DNA of 64,000 bases from the NCBI RefSeq assembly GCF_021474685.1, contig NZ_JAKEIT010000011.1:1-64000 (forward strand), written 5' to 3'. The DNA is from Tetragenococcus halophilus (GTDB taxonomy: Bacteria; Bacillota; Bacilli; Lactobacillales; Enterococcaceae). Below the pieces are notes generated by a model. It was not told where the DNA came from and made no database searches. It saw only the letters and a list, made by a program, of their open reading frames with translations. Positions 8,864-17,277 of the stretch are shown here, in pieces. The position numbers were made by a program, and so were the translations under genes. Position 1 is the stretch's first letter. Every line of letters begins with the position of its first letter.

Positions 8864-9672
8864 GGTTCTGTTGCAAAGTTTCAATACTGAGTACAAAAGT
8901 CCCATTCTGATACTTTGACTATGCTGGTATACCCATCAAAACTTTAATTTCAGTAGATACCGAAAAGCCGAAGAGCGTTCCATTTCTTCGGTTCTTTTTG
9001 TATATGCCTCTCAATGCTTCTATGCCCTTAATCGTAGTTGATGCAGTACGAAGACTTTGATAAAGTTTATTTCGACGTTTAACAGGTCTATGATCTTGCT
9101 CAATTAAGTTATTGAGATACTTGACTGTCCGGTGCTCAGTTTCGCTGTATAGCCCCTGCTTTTGTAACTTCCTAAAAGCACTAGCAATTGATGGTGCTTT
9201 ATCTGTCACGATAACTTTCGGTTCCCCAAACTGCTTGTATAGTCGTTTAAAGAAAGCATAAGCAGACTGAGTATTTCTCTTTCGTCTTAGCCAAATATCC
9301 AGTGTCATGCCTTCTGAGTCGATTGCACGATAGAGATAATGCCACTTCCCTTTAATTTTAATATAAGTTTCGTCCATTTTCCACGAATAAAAGGACTGTC
9401 TATTTTTCTTTTTCCAGATTTGATAGATCAGCTTACCATATTCTTGAACCCAACGGTAAATTGTTGTGTGAGAAACGTTAATGCCACGATCATATAACAT
9501 CTCTTGAACATCACGATAACTCAAATTATAGCGAAGATAATACCCAACAGAGATAATAATCACGTCTTTTTGGAATTGTTTGCCCTTAAAATGATTCATC
9601 TGTTGTCCTCGCATTCTTTTTTATTACATTTTACAATAAATCAGGTGTTATGGGGAACTTTGCAACAGAACC
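8864..9672 (-). mobile_element. IS1216-like insertion sequence (IS6 family), copy 1
   Basis: 809 bp bounded by the terminal inverted repeats GGTTCTGTTGCAAAGTTT and GAACTTTGCAACAGAACC, as in IS1216. By eye it differs from copy 2 at one base near the transposase C-terminus. Confidence 0.95.
8919..9599 (-). CDS. IS6-family (IS1216-like) transposase, copy 1
   Basis: DDE transposase of 226 aa. An N-terminal HTH (YRDVQEMLYDRGINVSHTTI) precedes the catalytic Asp in KMDETYIK, the Asp in VTDKAPS and the Glu in NNLIEQDHRP. I chose the ATG at 9599 (MNHFKGKQF), the usual IS1216 start; an in-frame ATG five codons upstream exists. It reads toward the left end, on the strand opposite the cargo. The C-terminus is MGIPA, against MDIPA in copy 2. 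Confidence 0.95.
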   Translation of the reverse strand: MNHFKGKQFQKDVIIISVGYYLRYNLSYRDVQEMLYDRGINVSHTTIYRWVQEYGKLIYQIWKKKNRQSFYSWKMDETYIKIKGKWHYLYRAIDSEGMTLDIWLRRKRNTQSAYAFFKRLYKQFGEPKVIVTDKAPSIASAFRKLQKQGLYSETEHRTVKYLNNLIEQDHRPVKRRNKLYQSLRTASTTIKGIEALRGIYKKNRRNGTLFGFSVSTEIKVLMGIPA

Positions 9673-9693
9673 TAAAATCACATAGGTTATCAT

Positions 9694-9722
9694 TTGAACT
9701 ATTTCCTCCTAAGGACTACAAT
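9694..9722 (+). promoter_or_regulatory. Promoter of the 44-aa peptide and ohyA genes
   Basis: TTGAAC, 17 bp, TACAAT, located 22 bp inside the right end of IS copy 1. The cargo therefore travels with its own promoter. Confidence 0.6.
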
Positions 9723-9773
9723 GAACCCGTAAGTTGAATAAGACATAGAATAATCACGAAGGAGCGAAATCAC

Positions 9774-9908
9774 ATGAAGAAAAAAATGATCTTATCAAGT
9801 ATCGGTTTAGGCATCGCTGCAGCTGGTGCAGGATATCTAGCGAAGAAGACAGGTTTCTTTGAAGATGATGCTTGGTTATACGATGAATATGATTCAACAT
9901 TGAATTAA
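9774..9908 (+). CDS. 44-aa membrane peptide upstream of oleate hydratase
   Basis: A small ORF with a well-placed GAAGGAG and ATG 9774. The product has a Lys-rich start (MKKKMIL), one glycine/alanine-rich membrane helix (about residues 5-22) and an acidic, aromatic tail (EDDAWLYDEYDSTLN). It lies 39 bp upstream of ohyA, downstream of their shared promoter. I know no family for it. Co-transcription with a fatty-acid hydratase suggests a membrane-linked partner, but that is only inference. Confidence 0.65.
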   Translation: MKKKMILSSIGLGIAAAGAGYLAKKTGFFEDDAWLYDEYDSTLN

Positions 9909-9947
9909 CTGGAAGTTGAGCAAGATGTATAAATAGGAGGAAGCGCA

Positions 9948-11642
9948 ATGCAAAAGAAAAAAGCAATCATGATCGGTGCAGGATTATCCAATATGGCAGC
10001 CGCAGTTTACCTGATTCAAGAAGGCAAATGGCAAGGCGACCAAATCACGTTTTACTCTCTCGACGATCATGGATCAAATGATGGGGCACCTACTGGGGAT
10101 GTCACAGATGAATACTGGAACAAGAATCATCCTATGGAGAATCAAAAAGGGTATGTGGCGCGAGGCGGCCGAATGTTAAACTATCGAACCTACGTGGACT
10201 TGATGGATCTGTTGGATCGGATTCCTTCTGCGACGGAACCAAACATGACCGCTGCAGAAGATACCCGCGATTTTGATGCGAAACATCGGACATTTGATAA
10301 AGCCAGACTATTGGAAGGCGGCAAGGGGATCATTGATGGCGGTCATTTAGGTTTGAACAATAAAAGCCGTATGTTGCTGACACAAATGATCATGATGTCT
10401 GACAGTGATGAAGAAAAATTAGACAATGTCACCATTGCCGAATACTTCAAAGAAGATCCAGCCTTTTTTGAATCCAATTTTTGGTACATGTGGGAAACAA
10501 CGTTTGCCTTTCGGACCCGGAGTTCCGCGCAAGAATTACGGCGCTATATGCACCAAATGATTTACGAATTTACACAAATCGAGCATTTAGTTGGGGTCAA
10601 TCGGACACGCTACAATCAATATGAAAGCATTATGCTGCCTTTGATCAATTACTTGAAAGAACAAGGGTGCCACATCGTCCTCGATCGGTTAGTCACAGAT
10701 TGGTCGTTCAAAGACACCACGATGCAAGATAAAATCACTGTGACTGGGTTGCATATGTTGAATGTGACGACCAATCAAGAAGAGTATGTTGCAGTTGATG
10801 ATGATACAGCTGTTATCTTTACCAATGGGTCAATCACTGATTCAGCGACATTAGGTGATTTTGATACACCAGCTGCAGAAAATATGGATTACGGTGCAGC
10901 CTCTAGTCTTTGGAAGAAAGCGGCTGAGCAGTTTTATAATCTGGGTACCCCGGATAAATTTTTCGCGGATCGTGATGCGAGCGAGTGGGTCAGCTTTACT
11001 TTGACGACCAAAGACCATCTATTACTGAATGAAATCACACGTATCACTACACAAGAACCAGGAAATGCCTTGAATTCATTTATTTCCACAACGCCGATTT
11101 CGCCTTTACATCAAAAAGATGTCAATATGTCGATCGTGGTCCATCACCAACCACACTTCACCAGTCAAAAACCGAATGAAACCGTCATTTGGGGGTACTT
11201 CTTATATCCGCGTCGAGTAGGAGAATTTGTGACTAAACCCTATATCGAAATGACTGGGAAAGAAATGGTGCAAGAATTGATTGGCCAGTTGTCTAAAGTC
11301 GATCCCGGACCGGGCAATATTCGAGACAAAGAAGCATTGATCATGGATAGTGTCATCAACAATATTCCTGTGTATATGCCGTATGCCTCTGCATTGTTCA
11401 ACAATCGTGCCAAAAGTGATCGGCCAAAAGTGATTCCAGCTCATTCCACCAATCTGGCTTTCACTGGAGAATTCGTCGAACAACCCTATCAAATGATTTT
11501 CACAGAACAAAGTGCTGTCCGTTCTGGGGAAATTGCGGCATTCCACTTTGCCGGCATACCAATGTCACGGTTGGTACCTACACCACGCTATGACAAAGAT
11601 TTGAAAACGTTGGCTCGTGCGGCGAAGAAGATGTTTGCGTAA
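9948..11642 (+). CDS. ohyA: Oleate hydratase (myosin-cross-reactive antigen family)
   Basis: FAD-dependent hydratase that adds water to cis-9 unsaturated fatty acids, giving 10-hydroxy fatty acids; in Gram-positives it helps detoxify host or food fatty acids. The length, 564 aa, is normal. The N-terminal FAD fold GAGLSNMAAAVYL, RGGRMLNYRTYVDL, the FRTRSSAQELRRYMHQ region and TRYNQYESIMLPL (probable catalytic Tyr) are all present. The position that carries the acid Glu in Elizabethkingia OhyA (GGRE) is Met here, as in a known subset of the family. AGGAGGAAG precedes ATG 9948. The gene is cargo of the compound transposon and its codon use differs from the neighbours. Confidence 0.93.
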   Translation: MQKKKAIMIGAGLSNMAAAVYLIQEGKWQGDQITFYSLDDHGSNDGAPTGDVTDEYWNKNHPMENQKGYVARGGRMLNYRTYVDLMDLLDRIPSATEPNMTAAEDTRDFDAKHRTFDKARLLEGGKGIIDGGHLGLNNKSRMLLTQMIMMSDSDEEKLDNVTIAEYFKEDPAFFESNFWYMWETTFAFRTRSSAQELRRYMHQMIYEFTQIEHLVGVNRTRYNQYESIMLPLINYLKEQGCHIVLDRLVTDWSFKDTTMQDKITVTGLHMLNVTTNQEEYVAVDDDTAVIFTNGSITDSATLGDFDTPAAENMDYGAASSLWKKAAEQFYNLGTPDKFFADRDASEWVSFTLTTKDHLLLNEITRITTQEPGNALNSFISTTPISPLHQKDVNMSIVVHHQPHFTSQKPNETVIWGYFLYPRRVGEFVTKPYIEMTGKEMVQELIGQLSKVDPGPGNIRDKEALIMDSVINNIPVYMPYASALFNNRAKSDRPKVIPAHSTNLAFTGEFVEQPYQMIFTEQSAVRSGEIAAFHFAGIPMSRLVPTPRYDKDLKTLARAAKKMFA

Positions 11643-11677
11643 GACCTGCAGACTGAAAAATGAATACATGCGCCTAC

Positions 11678-11728
11678 ACAAAAAAGCTGCTTCCTTGATC
11701 CTGTAATCAAAGGTTGCGGCTTTTTTGG
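11678..11728 (+). terminator. Terminator after ohyA
   Basis: An A-rich 5' side with AAAAAAGCTGC and CTTGAT pairs with ATCAAAGG and TTGCGGCTTTTTT, giving a long imperfect stem and a T tract. Confidence 0.75.
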
Positions 11729-11821
11729 TATAGATGATAGTCGTAAACAATAAACCAGGATTGCGAGAAGTTTTTCTAAACGATTCAAAACAATTTATAA
11801 CAGTAAATTATTTGGATATAC

Positions 11822-12630
11822 GGTTCTGTTGCAAAGTTTCAATACTGAGTACAAAAGTCCCATTCTGATACTTTGACTATGCTGGTATATCCATCAAAAC
11901 TTTAATTTCAGTAGATACCGAAAAGCCGAAGAGCGTTCCATTTCTTCGGTTCTTTTTGTATATGCCTCTCAATGCTTCTATGCCCTTAATCGTAGTTGAT
12001 GCAGTACGAAGACTTTGATAAAGTTTATTTCGACGTTTAACAGGTCTATGATCTTGCTCAATTAAGTTATTGAGATACTTGACTGTCCGGTGCTCAGTTT
12101 CGCTGTATAGCCCCTGCTTTTGTAACTTCCTAAAAGCACTAGCAATTGATGGTGCTTTATCTGTCACGATAACTTTCGGTTCCCCAAACTGCTTGTATAG
12201 TCGTTTAAAGAAAGCATAAGCAGACTGAGTATTTCTCTTTCGTCTTAGCCAAATATCCAGTGTCATGCCTTCTGAGTCGATTGCACGATAGAGATAATGC
12301 CACTTCCCTTTAATTTTAATATAAGTTTCGTCCATTTTCCACGAATAAAAGGACTGTCTATTTTTCTTTTTCCAGATTTGATAGATCAGCTTACCATATT
12401 CTTGAACCCAACGGTAAATTGTTGTGTGAGAAACGTTAATGCCACGATCATATAACATCTCTTGAACATCACGATAACTCAAATTATAGCGAAGATAATA
12501 CCCAACAGAGATAATAATCACGTCTTTTTGGAATTGTTTGCCCTTAAAATGATTCATCTGTTGTCCTCGCATTCTTTTTTATTACATTTTACAATAAATC
12601 AGGTGTTATGGGGAACTTTGCAACAGAACC
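11822..12630 (-). mobile_element. IS1216-like insertion sequence (IS6 family), copy 2
   Basis: 809 bp with the same terminal repeats and orientation as copy 1. CAATGATG follows directly at 12631-12638. Confidence 0.95.
11877..12557 (-). CDS. IS6-family (IS1216-like) transposase, copy 2
   Basis: Same 226-aa DDE transposase as in copy 1, with Gly replaced by Asp in the C-terminal motif (MDIPA). The catalytic residues (KMDETY, VTDKAPS, LIEQDH) are intact, so it is probably active. The start at 12557 is chosen as in copy 1. Confidence 0.95.
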   Translation of the reverse strand: MNHFKGKQFQKDVIIISVGYYLRYNLSYRDVQEMLYDRGINVSHTTIYRWVQEYGKLIYQIWKKKNRQSFYSWKMDETYIKIKGKWHYLYRAIDSEGMTLDIWLRRKRNTQSAYAFFKRLYKQFGEPKVIVTDKAPSIASAFRKLQKQGLYSETEHRTVKYLNNLIEQDHRPVKRRNKLYQSLRTASTTIKGIEALRGIYKKNRRNGTLFGFSVSTEIKVLMDIPA

Positions 12631-12638
12631 CAATGATG
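12631..12638. repeat. 8-bp target site duplication, right copy
   Basis: CAATGATG, matching 8856-8863. Confidence 0.92.
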
Positions 12639-13583
12639 GATATAAAACAACTGGCTAGTCAATGGAAAGCAGTTGTCGTTGCTTTAACAGGAGCTTTCGG
12701 AGCTTCTATCTTAACCATGATTATCGGGACAATTTTGTATGATTGGTCCACAGTTGCGGCGACAATCCCTCCTTTAATTGGCGGTGTGGTTTCCACTGCT
12801 TTGATGACAGAAGGGTTGAAGGCGGAAGGTTTAACCATGTATCTTGCTTTACCTGTGGCGATGTATATCTTACAAAGTTTTGTTGGTTACCCACTTGTTT
12901 CGTTTATGCTAAAAAAAGAGGGTACCCGTTTGCTAAAAGAATACCAACCAAGGTCACAAAATAGGTTAAATGAAAAAACACAGGAAGAAACAAAACAACC
13001 AAAAAAGTTTATAAAAGTTTCCAGTCAATACAAGACAAGTGCTTTTGTTTTAGCTAAAGTCGCATTTGTTGGATTATTAGCGATGGGACTATCGCAATTA
13101 ACCAATGAAGCGATCGATTCAAGTATTTGTGCTTTAATTTTGGGCGTTGTTGGGCATCAAATCGGATTTCTGGAAAAAAATGTGTTAAACCAAGCCAACG
13201 TCTTTAATTGGTTGATGTATGGCTTAATGGCTTATATCTTTTCCCAGCTAAATACCGTAACGCCTCAGATTCTTCAAGGAATTATTATTCAAATTTTAAT
13301 TTTACTCCTATTGGGCGTATTAGGAATGTTTATCGCTTCATCCATTTTAGCCAAGTCGATGAAAATGAGTACAGCAATGGCTTTTGCTACTTCTTTAACT
13401 GCCTTGTGTGGTTTTCCATCGGATTATATCTTAACTTCAGAAGTGATCCAACATTTGACAAACGATAAACAACAACGCGATTATTTAACAGATCACATGA
13501 TGCCTAAGATGTTGGTAGGAGGCTTTGCTACAGTATCTGTGGCTTCGATTATCATTGCCTCTATCTTTCTTAAATTGCTCTAA
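12639..13583 (+). pseudogene. 3' part of the split membrane-protein gene
   Basis: Encodes the remaining 314 residues of the protein begun at 8636, with about eight hydrophobic segments and one basic, charged loop (KEYQPRSQNRLNEKTQEE). The frame is open from inside the IS end, but no ribosome binding site serves this part. Precise loss of one duplication and the transposon would restore the full frame, so the mutation looks recent. Motifs such as PPLIGGVVSTALMTEG and ALCGFPSDYILTSEV suggest a small-molecule transporter, but I cannot name the family. Confidence 0.8.
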
Positions 13584-13630
13584 AAAAATGCGGCACAAAG
13601 ATACAAACATTTTTAAAACAGTTGACGTTC

Positions 13631-13668
13631 TCCCAAAGATTGGTTTAATCGAATCTTTGGGATTTTTT
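13631..13668 (+). terminator. Terminator after the split gene
   Basis: TCCCAAAGATT pairs perfectly with AATCTTTGGGA, followed by TTTTTTT. Confidence 0.93.
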
Positions 13669-13748
13669 TATGGCCACCATGACGTTATAATTATGCAAAA
13701 TAATAAAAGACTGAGTTGTTAGTCTTAGTAAAGGAAAACAAAAAATTA

Positions 13749-13777
13749 TTGAAAAAAAGGGTTAAGAAACGTATCAT
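13749..13777 (+). promoter_or_regulatory. Promoter of the YfcC-type transporter and iadA
   Basis: TTGAAA, 17 bp, TATCAT, ending 33 bp before the start codon. Confidence 0.55.
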
Positions 13778-13810
13778 GGAACTGATAAAAAAAGAATGGA
13801 GTAAATAATT

Positions 13811-15535
13811 ATGCAAGAAGAGGTAGAATTAGAAGAGAAAAAAAGATTTCAGATGCCGCATACTTACGTGATCATTTTTGGCATCGTTATTGTAGCATGG
13901 CTGTTGACCTTTATTGTTCCTGCAGGGAAGTTCAGTACTGAAGAGGTGGAATATGAGACTGGAGATGGCGGTACTGAAACTCAGGAAGTTTTACAGCAAG
14001 ATTCATTTCGCTATATGCATCCACTAGAACAGGATGTTTTACATGCAAAGTTAGAAGAGCTCTCACAGGATGAAAAGACATTGAGCGACTTGCAGGTAGA
14101 TAAAAATGATTTAACTCAAGTTCTAGATGAAAATCAAAAGCTTTCCTTAGAACAATTAGCAAATATTGGTTTGTCTGAAGATAATCTTTACGAACTTTAT
14201 GGCAATAGTATTTATGATACTTCAGAGAATTTAAATAAGACCGCTCAAGTGTGGGGGACAGAAGACCACTATGGGTTTGGTGTATTTAATTATTTGTTTG
14301 AAGGATTGGTCACAGGAGATCGATTTAGTTCTGCCATTGGAATTGTCGCTATGCTTTTAGTGGTTGGCGGCGCGTTTGGTATTATTATGAAAACTGGTGC
14401 CATCGATGCTGGCATCTATGCCTTTTTACGTAATGCAAAAGGAATGCAGGATTTAGCGATTCCATTAATTTTTATTGCATTTTCATTTATGGGTGCGACA
14501 TTTGGTGCATCCGAAGAAGTCATTGCTTTTGCGATAATCATTGTGCCCTTTACCATTGCCTTAGGTTATGATTCGATTACGGCGGTTACTATCACCATTG
14601 CGGCGGCCGAAATAGGAAACGCCGCCTCCTGGATGAGTCCATTTAGCATTGCGATTGCTCAAGGAATTGCCGGACTGCCAGCTTTATCAGGAGCCGGCTT
14701 TCGGATTGTCATGTGGATTGTGATAACATTGCTTTCATGTGGCTATACGGTGCGTTATGCGCGCAAAATTAAGGCAGATCCCACACGCTCAGTTACTTAT
14801 AAAACGGATGGTTATTTCCGTGAGAATTTAGCCAATAGCAGCGATGAGGACCATACATTTACTTTAGGACATAAGCTTATTTTATTGGAATTATTGGTTG
14901 GGTTAATTTGGATTGTTTATGGAGTGATGGCCCAAGGATTTACTATTCCAGAAATGGCTTCACAATTTTTTGTGATCGGATTAGGTGCAGGTATCATTGC
15001 AATGGCTCTGCGGGTGAACAATATGAAAATTAATGATGTAGCTTCTGCCTTTCAAGAGGGCGTTGCTGATTTAGCACCTACTGCAGCTGTTGTAGGGATG
15101 GCCCAAGGTATTCTTTTAGTCCTAGGAGGTTCAGATGCGGGCTCTTTTTCTGCATTGAATACGATTTTGCACAGTGTAGGAGAGCTTTTATCAGGGGTAC
15201 CTTCAATGATTGCCGCTTGGTTGATGTATATTTTCCAAAGTTTATTTAATTTAGTGGTCACTTCAAACTCTGGACAAGCGGCCTTGACCATGCCGATTAT
15301 GGCCCCGCTAGCGGATTTGGCAGGGGTTTCTCGCCAGGTTGCAGTTCTATGTTTCCAATTAGGCGCAGGCTTTGTGGATGCCTTTACGCCGGTTTCTGCT
15401 AGTTTGATCGGTGTCTTAGGAATTGCTCGGATGGACTGGAGTCAGTGGGCAAAATTTCAGGTCAAGATGCAGGCTTTCTTGTTTGTTATAGGCAGCGCCT
15501 TTGTGATTGGTGCAGTATTGATTGGGTATCACTAA
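13811..15535 (+). CDS. YfcC-family membrane transporter (DcuC/AbgT-like) with a large insert
   Basis: Multi-pass transporter of 574 aa with about 12 helices. It shows the YfcC-type N-terminus PHTYVIIFGIVIVAWLLTF and motifs such as GATFGASEEVIAF, AAAEIGNAASWMSPF and TSNSGQAALTMPIMAPL. The family is proposed to move basic amino acids, peptides or dicarboxylates; the substrate is unknown here. Between helix 1 and helix 2 lies an acidic stretch of about 110 residues (about 40-150) on the predicted outer face, longer than I expect for the family. It forms an operon with iadA, 15 bp downstream, suggesting uptake of isoaspartyl or other peptides. Confidence 0.82.
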   Translation: MQEEVELEEKKRFQMPHTYVIIFGIVIVAWLLTFIVPAGKFSTEEVEYETGDGGTETQEVLQQDSFRYMHPLEQDVLHAKLEELSQDEKTLSDLQVDKNDLTQVLDENQKLSLEQLANIGLSEDNLYELYGNSIYDTSENLNKTAQVWGTEDHYGFGVFNYLFEGLVTGDRFSSAIGIVAMLLVVGGAFGIIMKTGAIDAGIYAFLRNAKGMQDLAIPLIFIAFSFMGATFGASEEVIAFAIIIVPFTIALGYDSITAVTITIAAAEIGNAASWMSPFSIAIAQGIAGLPALSGAGFRIVMWIVITLLSCGYTVRYARKIKADPTRSVTYKTDGYFRENLANSSDEDHTFTLGHKLILLELLVGLIWIVYGVMAQGFTIPEMASQFFVIGLGAGIIAMALRVNNMKINDVASAFQEGVADLAPTAAVVGMAQGILLVLGGSDAGSFSALNTILHSVGELLSGVPSMIAAWLMYIFQSLFNLVVTSNSGQAALTMPIMAPLADLAGVSRQVAVLCFQLGAGFVDAFTPVSASLIGVLGIARMDWSQWAKFQVKMQAFLFVIGSAFVIGAVLIGYH

Positions 15536-15550
15536 GAGGAGATGATAGAA

Positions 15551-16738
15551 ATGAAGTTACTTCGACAAATTGCAACCTATGCCCCAGAGTATCAGGGTGT
15601 AAAAGATATATTATTGGCTAATGATAAAATTATTGCGATTGAAGATCATATTGAGGCTTCGATCACGGGTATAGATATAGAAGAAATAGATGGCAGTGGA
15701 AAAGTTGCCGTGCCAGGTTTTATTGACAGCCATTTTCATTTACTAGGCGGTGGGGGTGAAAATGGTTTTCATAATCGAACACCAGAAGTACAACTCAGTC
15801 AGTTGACGACAGCTGGTGTGACCACAGTGGTGGGTGTCCTTGGTACAGACGGCGTAGGTCGTGATGATATGGCTTTATTGAGCAAAGCTCGGGGCTTGGA
15901 AACTGAAGGTATTACAACTTATATGTATGTAGGTAACTACCGTTTGCCCGTGGAGACAATTACGGACTCGGTGATTAAAGACACCATGGCTATCGATAAA
16001 GTGATCGGTATTGGTGAAATTGCGATTGCTGATCACAGAAATGGCGCACCGACCTTTGCAGAATTTGCTCACGCGGCAGCTGATGCGCGCGTAGGTGGTT
16101 TATTAGCAGGCAAAGCCGGCGTAACCAATATTCATGTGGGTCCCGGAAAAACTCGTTTGTCTTTTATTAGACAAGCTTTGGAAGAAACAGATATTCCAGT
16201 ATCTAATTTTTATCCAACGCATTGTGAAAGAAGTGAAGCGTTGTTGGATGAAGCAATTAATTTTGCCAAAGCTGGCGGCGTATTTGATATCACAGGGAGT
16301 GAAAACCCAGATCAAACTTATGAATTAGATGGTTCCATTCCATTTCGTCAATGTTTAAAACGAGTGATTGATGAAGGCCTAGACCCTGATTGCATCACGA
16401 TGACATCAGATGGTCAAGGAAGCTTGCCAATTTTTGACGAAAATAACCATTTTGTACAAATGGGCGTAGGAAGTTCAAAATCACTTTTGACAGGCGTGAA
16501 AGAAAGCGTAGAAAAAGAAAATATTCCGTTAGAGACTGCTTTGCGTGCAATTACCAGCGCACCGGCTAAATTATTGAAGTTTTCTAACAAAGGACATTTA
16601 AAAGTAGGGTTTGACGCAGATATTGTCTTACTTGATGAAGATAACCTAACTATCGATACGGTCATTGCTAAAGGAGAAACGATGGTTGAAAAAGGTACAG
16701 CAGTCAAGTGGGGAACATTTGAAAAAAGAGAAGCATAA
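15551..16738 (+). CDS. iadA: Isoaspartyl dipeptidase (beta-aspartyl peptidase)
   Basis: Zn-dependent amidohydrolase that cleaves beta-aspartyl dipeptides formed by protein damage. The 395-aa protein has DSHFHLLGGGG (metal His pair), TTVVGVLGTDG, GEIAIADHRNG, HVGPGK, YPTHCERS and the catalytic Asp in MTSDGQGS, all in IadA order. I take ATG 15551: the AGAGGAG at 15534-15540 sits correctly for it and too close to the in-frame ATG at 15542. It is the last gene of the operon and is followed by a terminator. Confidence 0.92.
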   Translation: MKLLRQIATYAPEYQGVKDILLANDKIIAIEDHIEASITGIDIEEIDGSGKVAVPGFIDSHFHLLGGGGENGFHNRTPEVQLSQLTTAGVTTVVGVLGTDGVGRDDMALLSKARGLETEGITTYMYVGNYRLPVETITDSVIKDTMAIDKVIGIGEIAIADHRNGAPTFAEFAHAAADARVGGLLAGKAGVTNIHVGPGKTRLSFIRQALEETDIPVSNFYPTHCERSEALLDEAINFAKAGGVFDITGSENPDQTYELDGSIPFRQCLKRVIDEGLDPDCITMTSDGQGSLPIFDENNHFVQMGVGSSKSLLTGVKESVEKENIPLETALRAITSAPAKLLKFSNKGHLKVGFDADIVLLDEDNLTIDTVIAKGETMVEKGTAVKWGTFEKREA

Positions 16739-16758
16739 ATGAGCCGAGATATATGAAC

Positions 16759-16822
16759 AAAAAGAAGCTACTCTTTTGTAATTAGACGACGATAGACATA
16801 ATTACAAAGGTGGTTTCTTTTT
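16759..16822 (+). terminator. Terminator after iadA
   Basis: AAGAAGCTACTCTTTTGTAATTA pairs (imperfectly) with TAATTACAAAGGTGGTTTCTT, followed by a run of T. Confidence 0.82.
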
Positions 16823-16832
16823 TTATCAAAAT

Positions 16833-17010
16833 AGACTTAGTACTCAAGAGTTGAAATAAACTAGATCTACTTTGGCGGACTAGATCAAGAATCCAAAAAA
16901 ACTAGATCTACTTCGGTGGACTAACTCAAGATTTTAAAAAAACTAGATCTAGTTTAGCAGACTAACTTAAGAATTCAAATAAACTAGCTGCTTTTACGGA
17001 CTAACTCTAG
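16833..17010. repeat. Intergenic tandem array 2, 41-bp period
   Basis: Units start with AAACTAGATCTAC or a close variant at 16858, 16899, 16940 and 16981, exactly 41 bp apart. A partial unit precedes at about 16833. Each unit also carries GGACTAACTCAAG-like sequence about 22 bp later. CTAG palindromes recur. There is no ORF, and the units share no obvious sequence with the arrays at 2784 and 31740. Confidence 0.85.
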
Positions 17011-17064
17011 TTTTAATGTTTTCTGGTGTTCTCGTTATTAGATACTTCTTAAAAAACAAATCCA

Positions 17065-17093
17065 TTGTAGTTAACCAACAGCTGTGCTATAGT
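17065..17093 (+). promoter_or_regulatory. Promoter of the folT riboswitch transcript
   Basis: TTGTAG, 17 bp, TATAGT, about 30 bp upstream of the riboswitch. Confidence 0.6.
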
Positions 17094-17124
17094 CTGTGTG
17101 GTGGATAAAACTTCCATTAATAAA

Positions 17125-17220
17125 TCAGAGTAGAAAACGAAGCGTCAAGTGCCGAGAGGATGGGATGTTGCCTTTTGGACGAAGGACGAAAGTTCGCGGT
17201 TTTGTTTTCGCATTCGCTGC
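17125..17220 (+). ncRNA. Tetrahydrofolate (THF, class I) riboswitch
   Basis: Conserved blocks of the THF aptamer occur in order: CAGAGTAGA, GCGTCAAGTGCC, GGATGGGATGTTGCC, GGACGAAGGACGAAAG and TTCGCGG, then TTTTCGCATTCGCTG closing the outer stem. Such aptamers control folate transport and synthesis genes in Firmicutes, and here it lies directly before folT. Downstream, GCTGCAT/ATGTAGC and a TTTTTGTCGCAAAAA hairpin reach toward the ribosome binding site and may form the expression platform. Confidence 0.9.
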
Positions 17221-17277
17221 ATTTTTAATGTAGCAGCTCTAGGCGGCATTTTTTGTCGCAAAAAGGGGATGCTAGTT

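Larger units (their letters stand above)
8864..12630. mobile_element. Compound transposon of two IS1216-like copies carrying oleate hydratase
   Basis: Two 809-bp IS6-family copies in the same orientation bracket a 2.1-kb segment that holds a 44-aa peptide gene and ohyA. CAATGATG flanks the whole unit, so it entered (or was assembled at) this site as one block. It splits a membrane-protein gene. The cargo looks richer in G and C than its surroundings, which supports horizontal origin. Confidence 0.9.

Noticed and set aside
16833-17010. CRISPR array
   Set aside because: Units are imperfect and adjacent with no unique spacers, and no cas genes occur in the window. The same holds for the arrays at 2784 and 31740.
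17149-17277. N-terminal extension of FolT
   Set aside because: The frame is open, but this DNA is the THF riboswitch and its downstream structure; the ribosome binding site fits ATG 17278.
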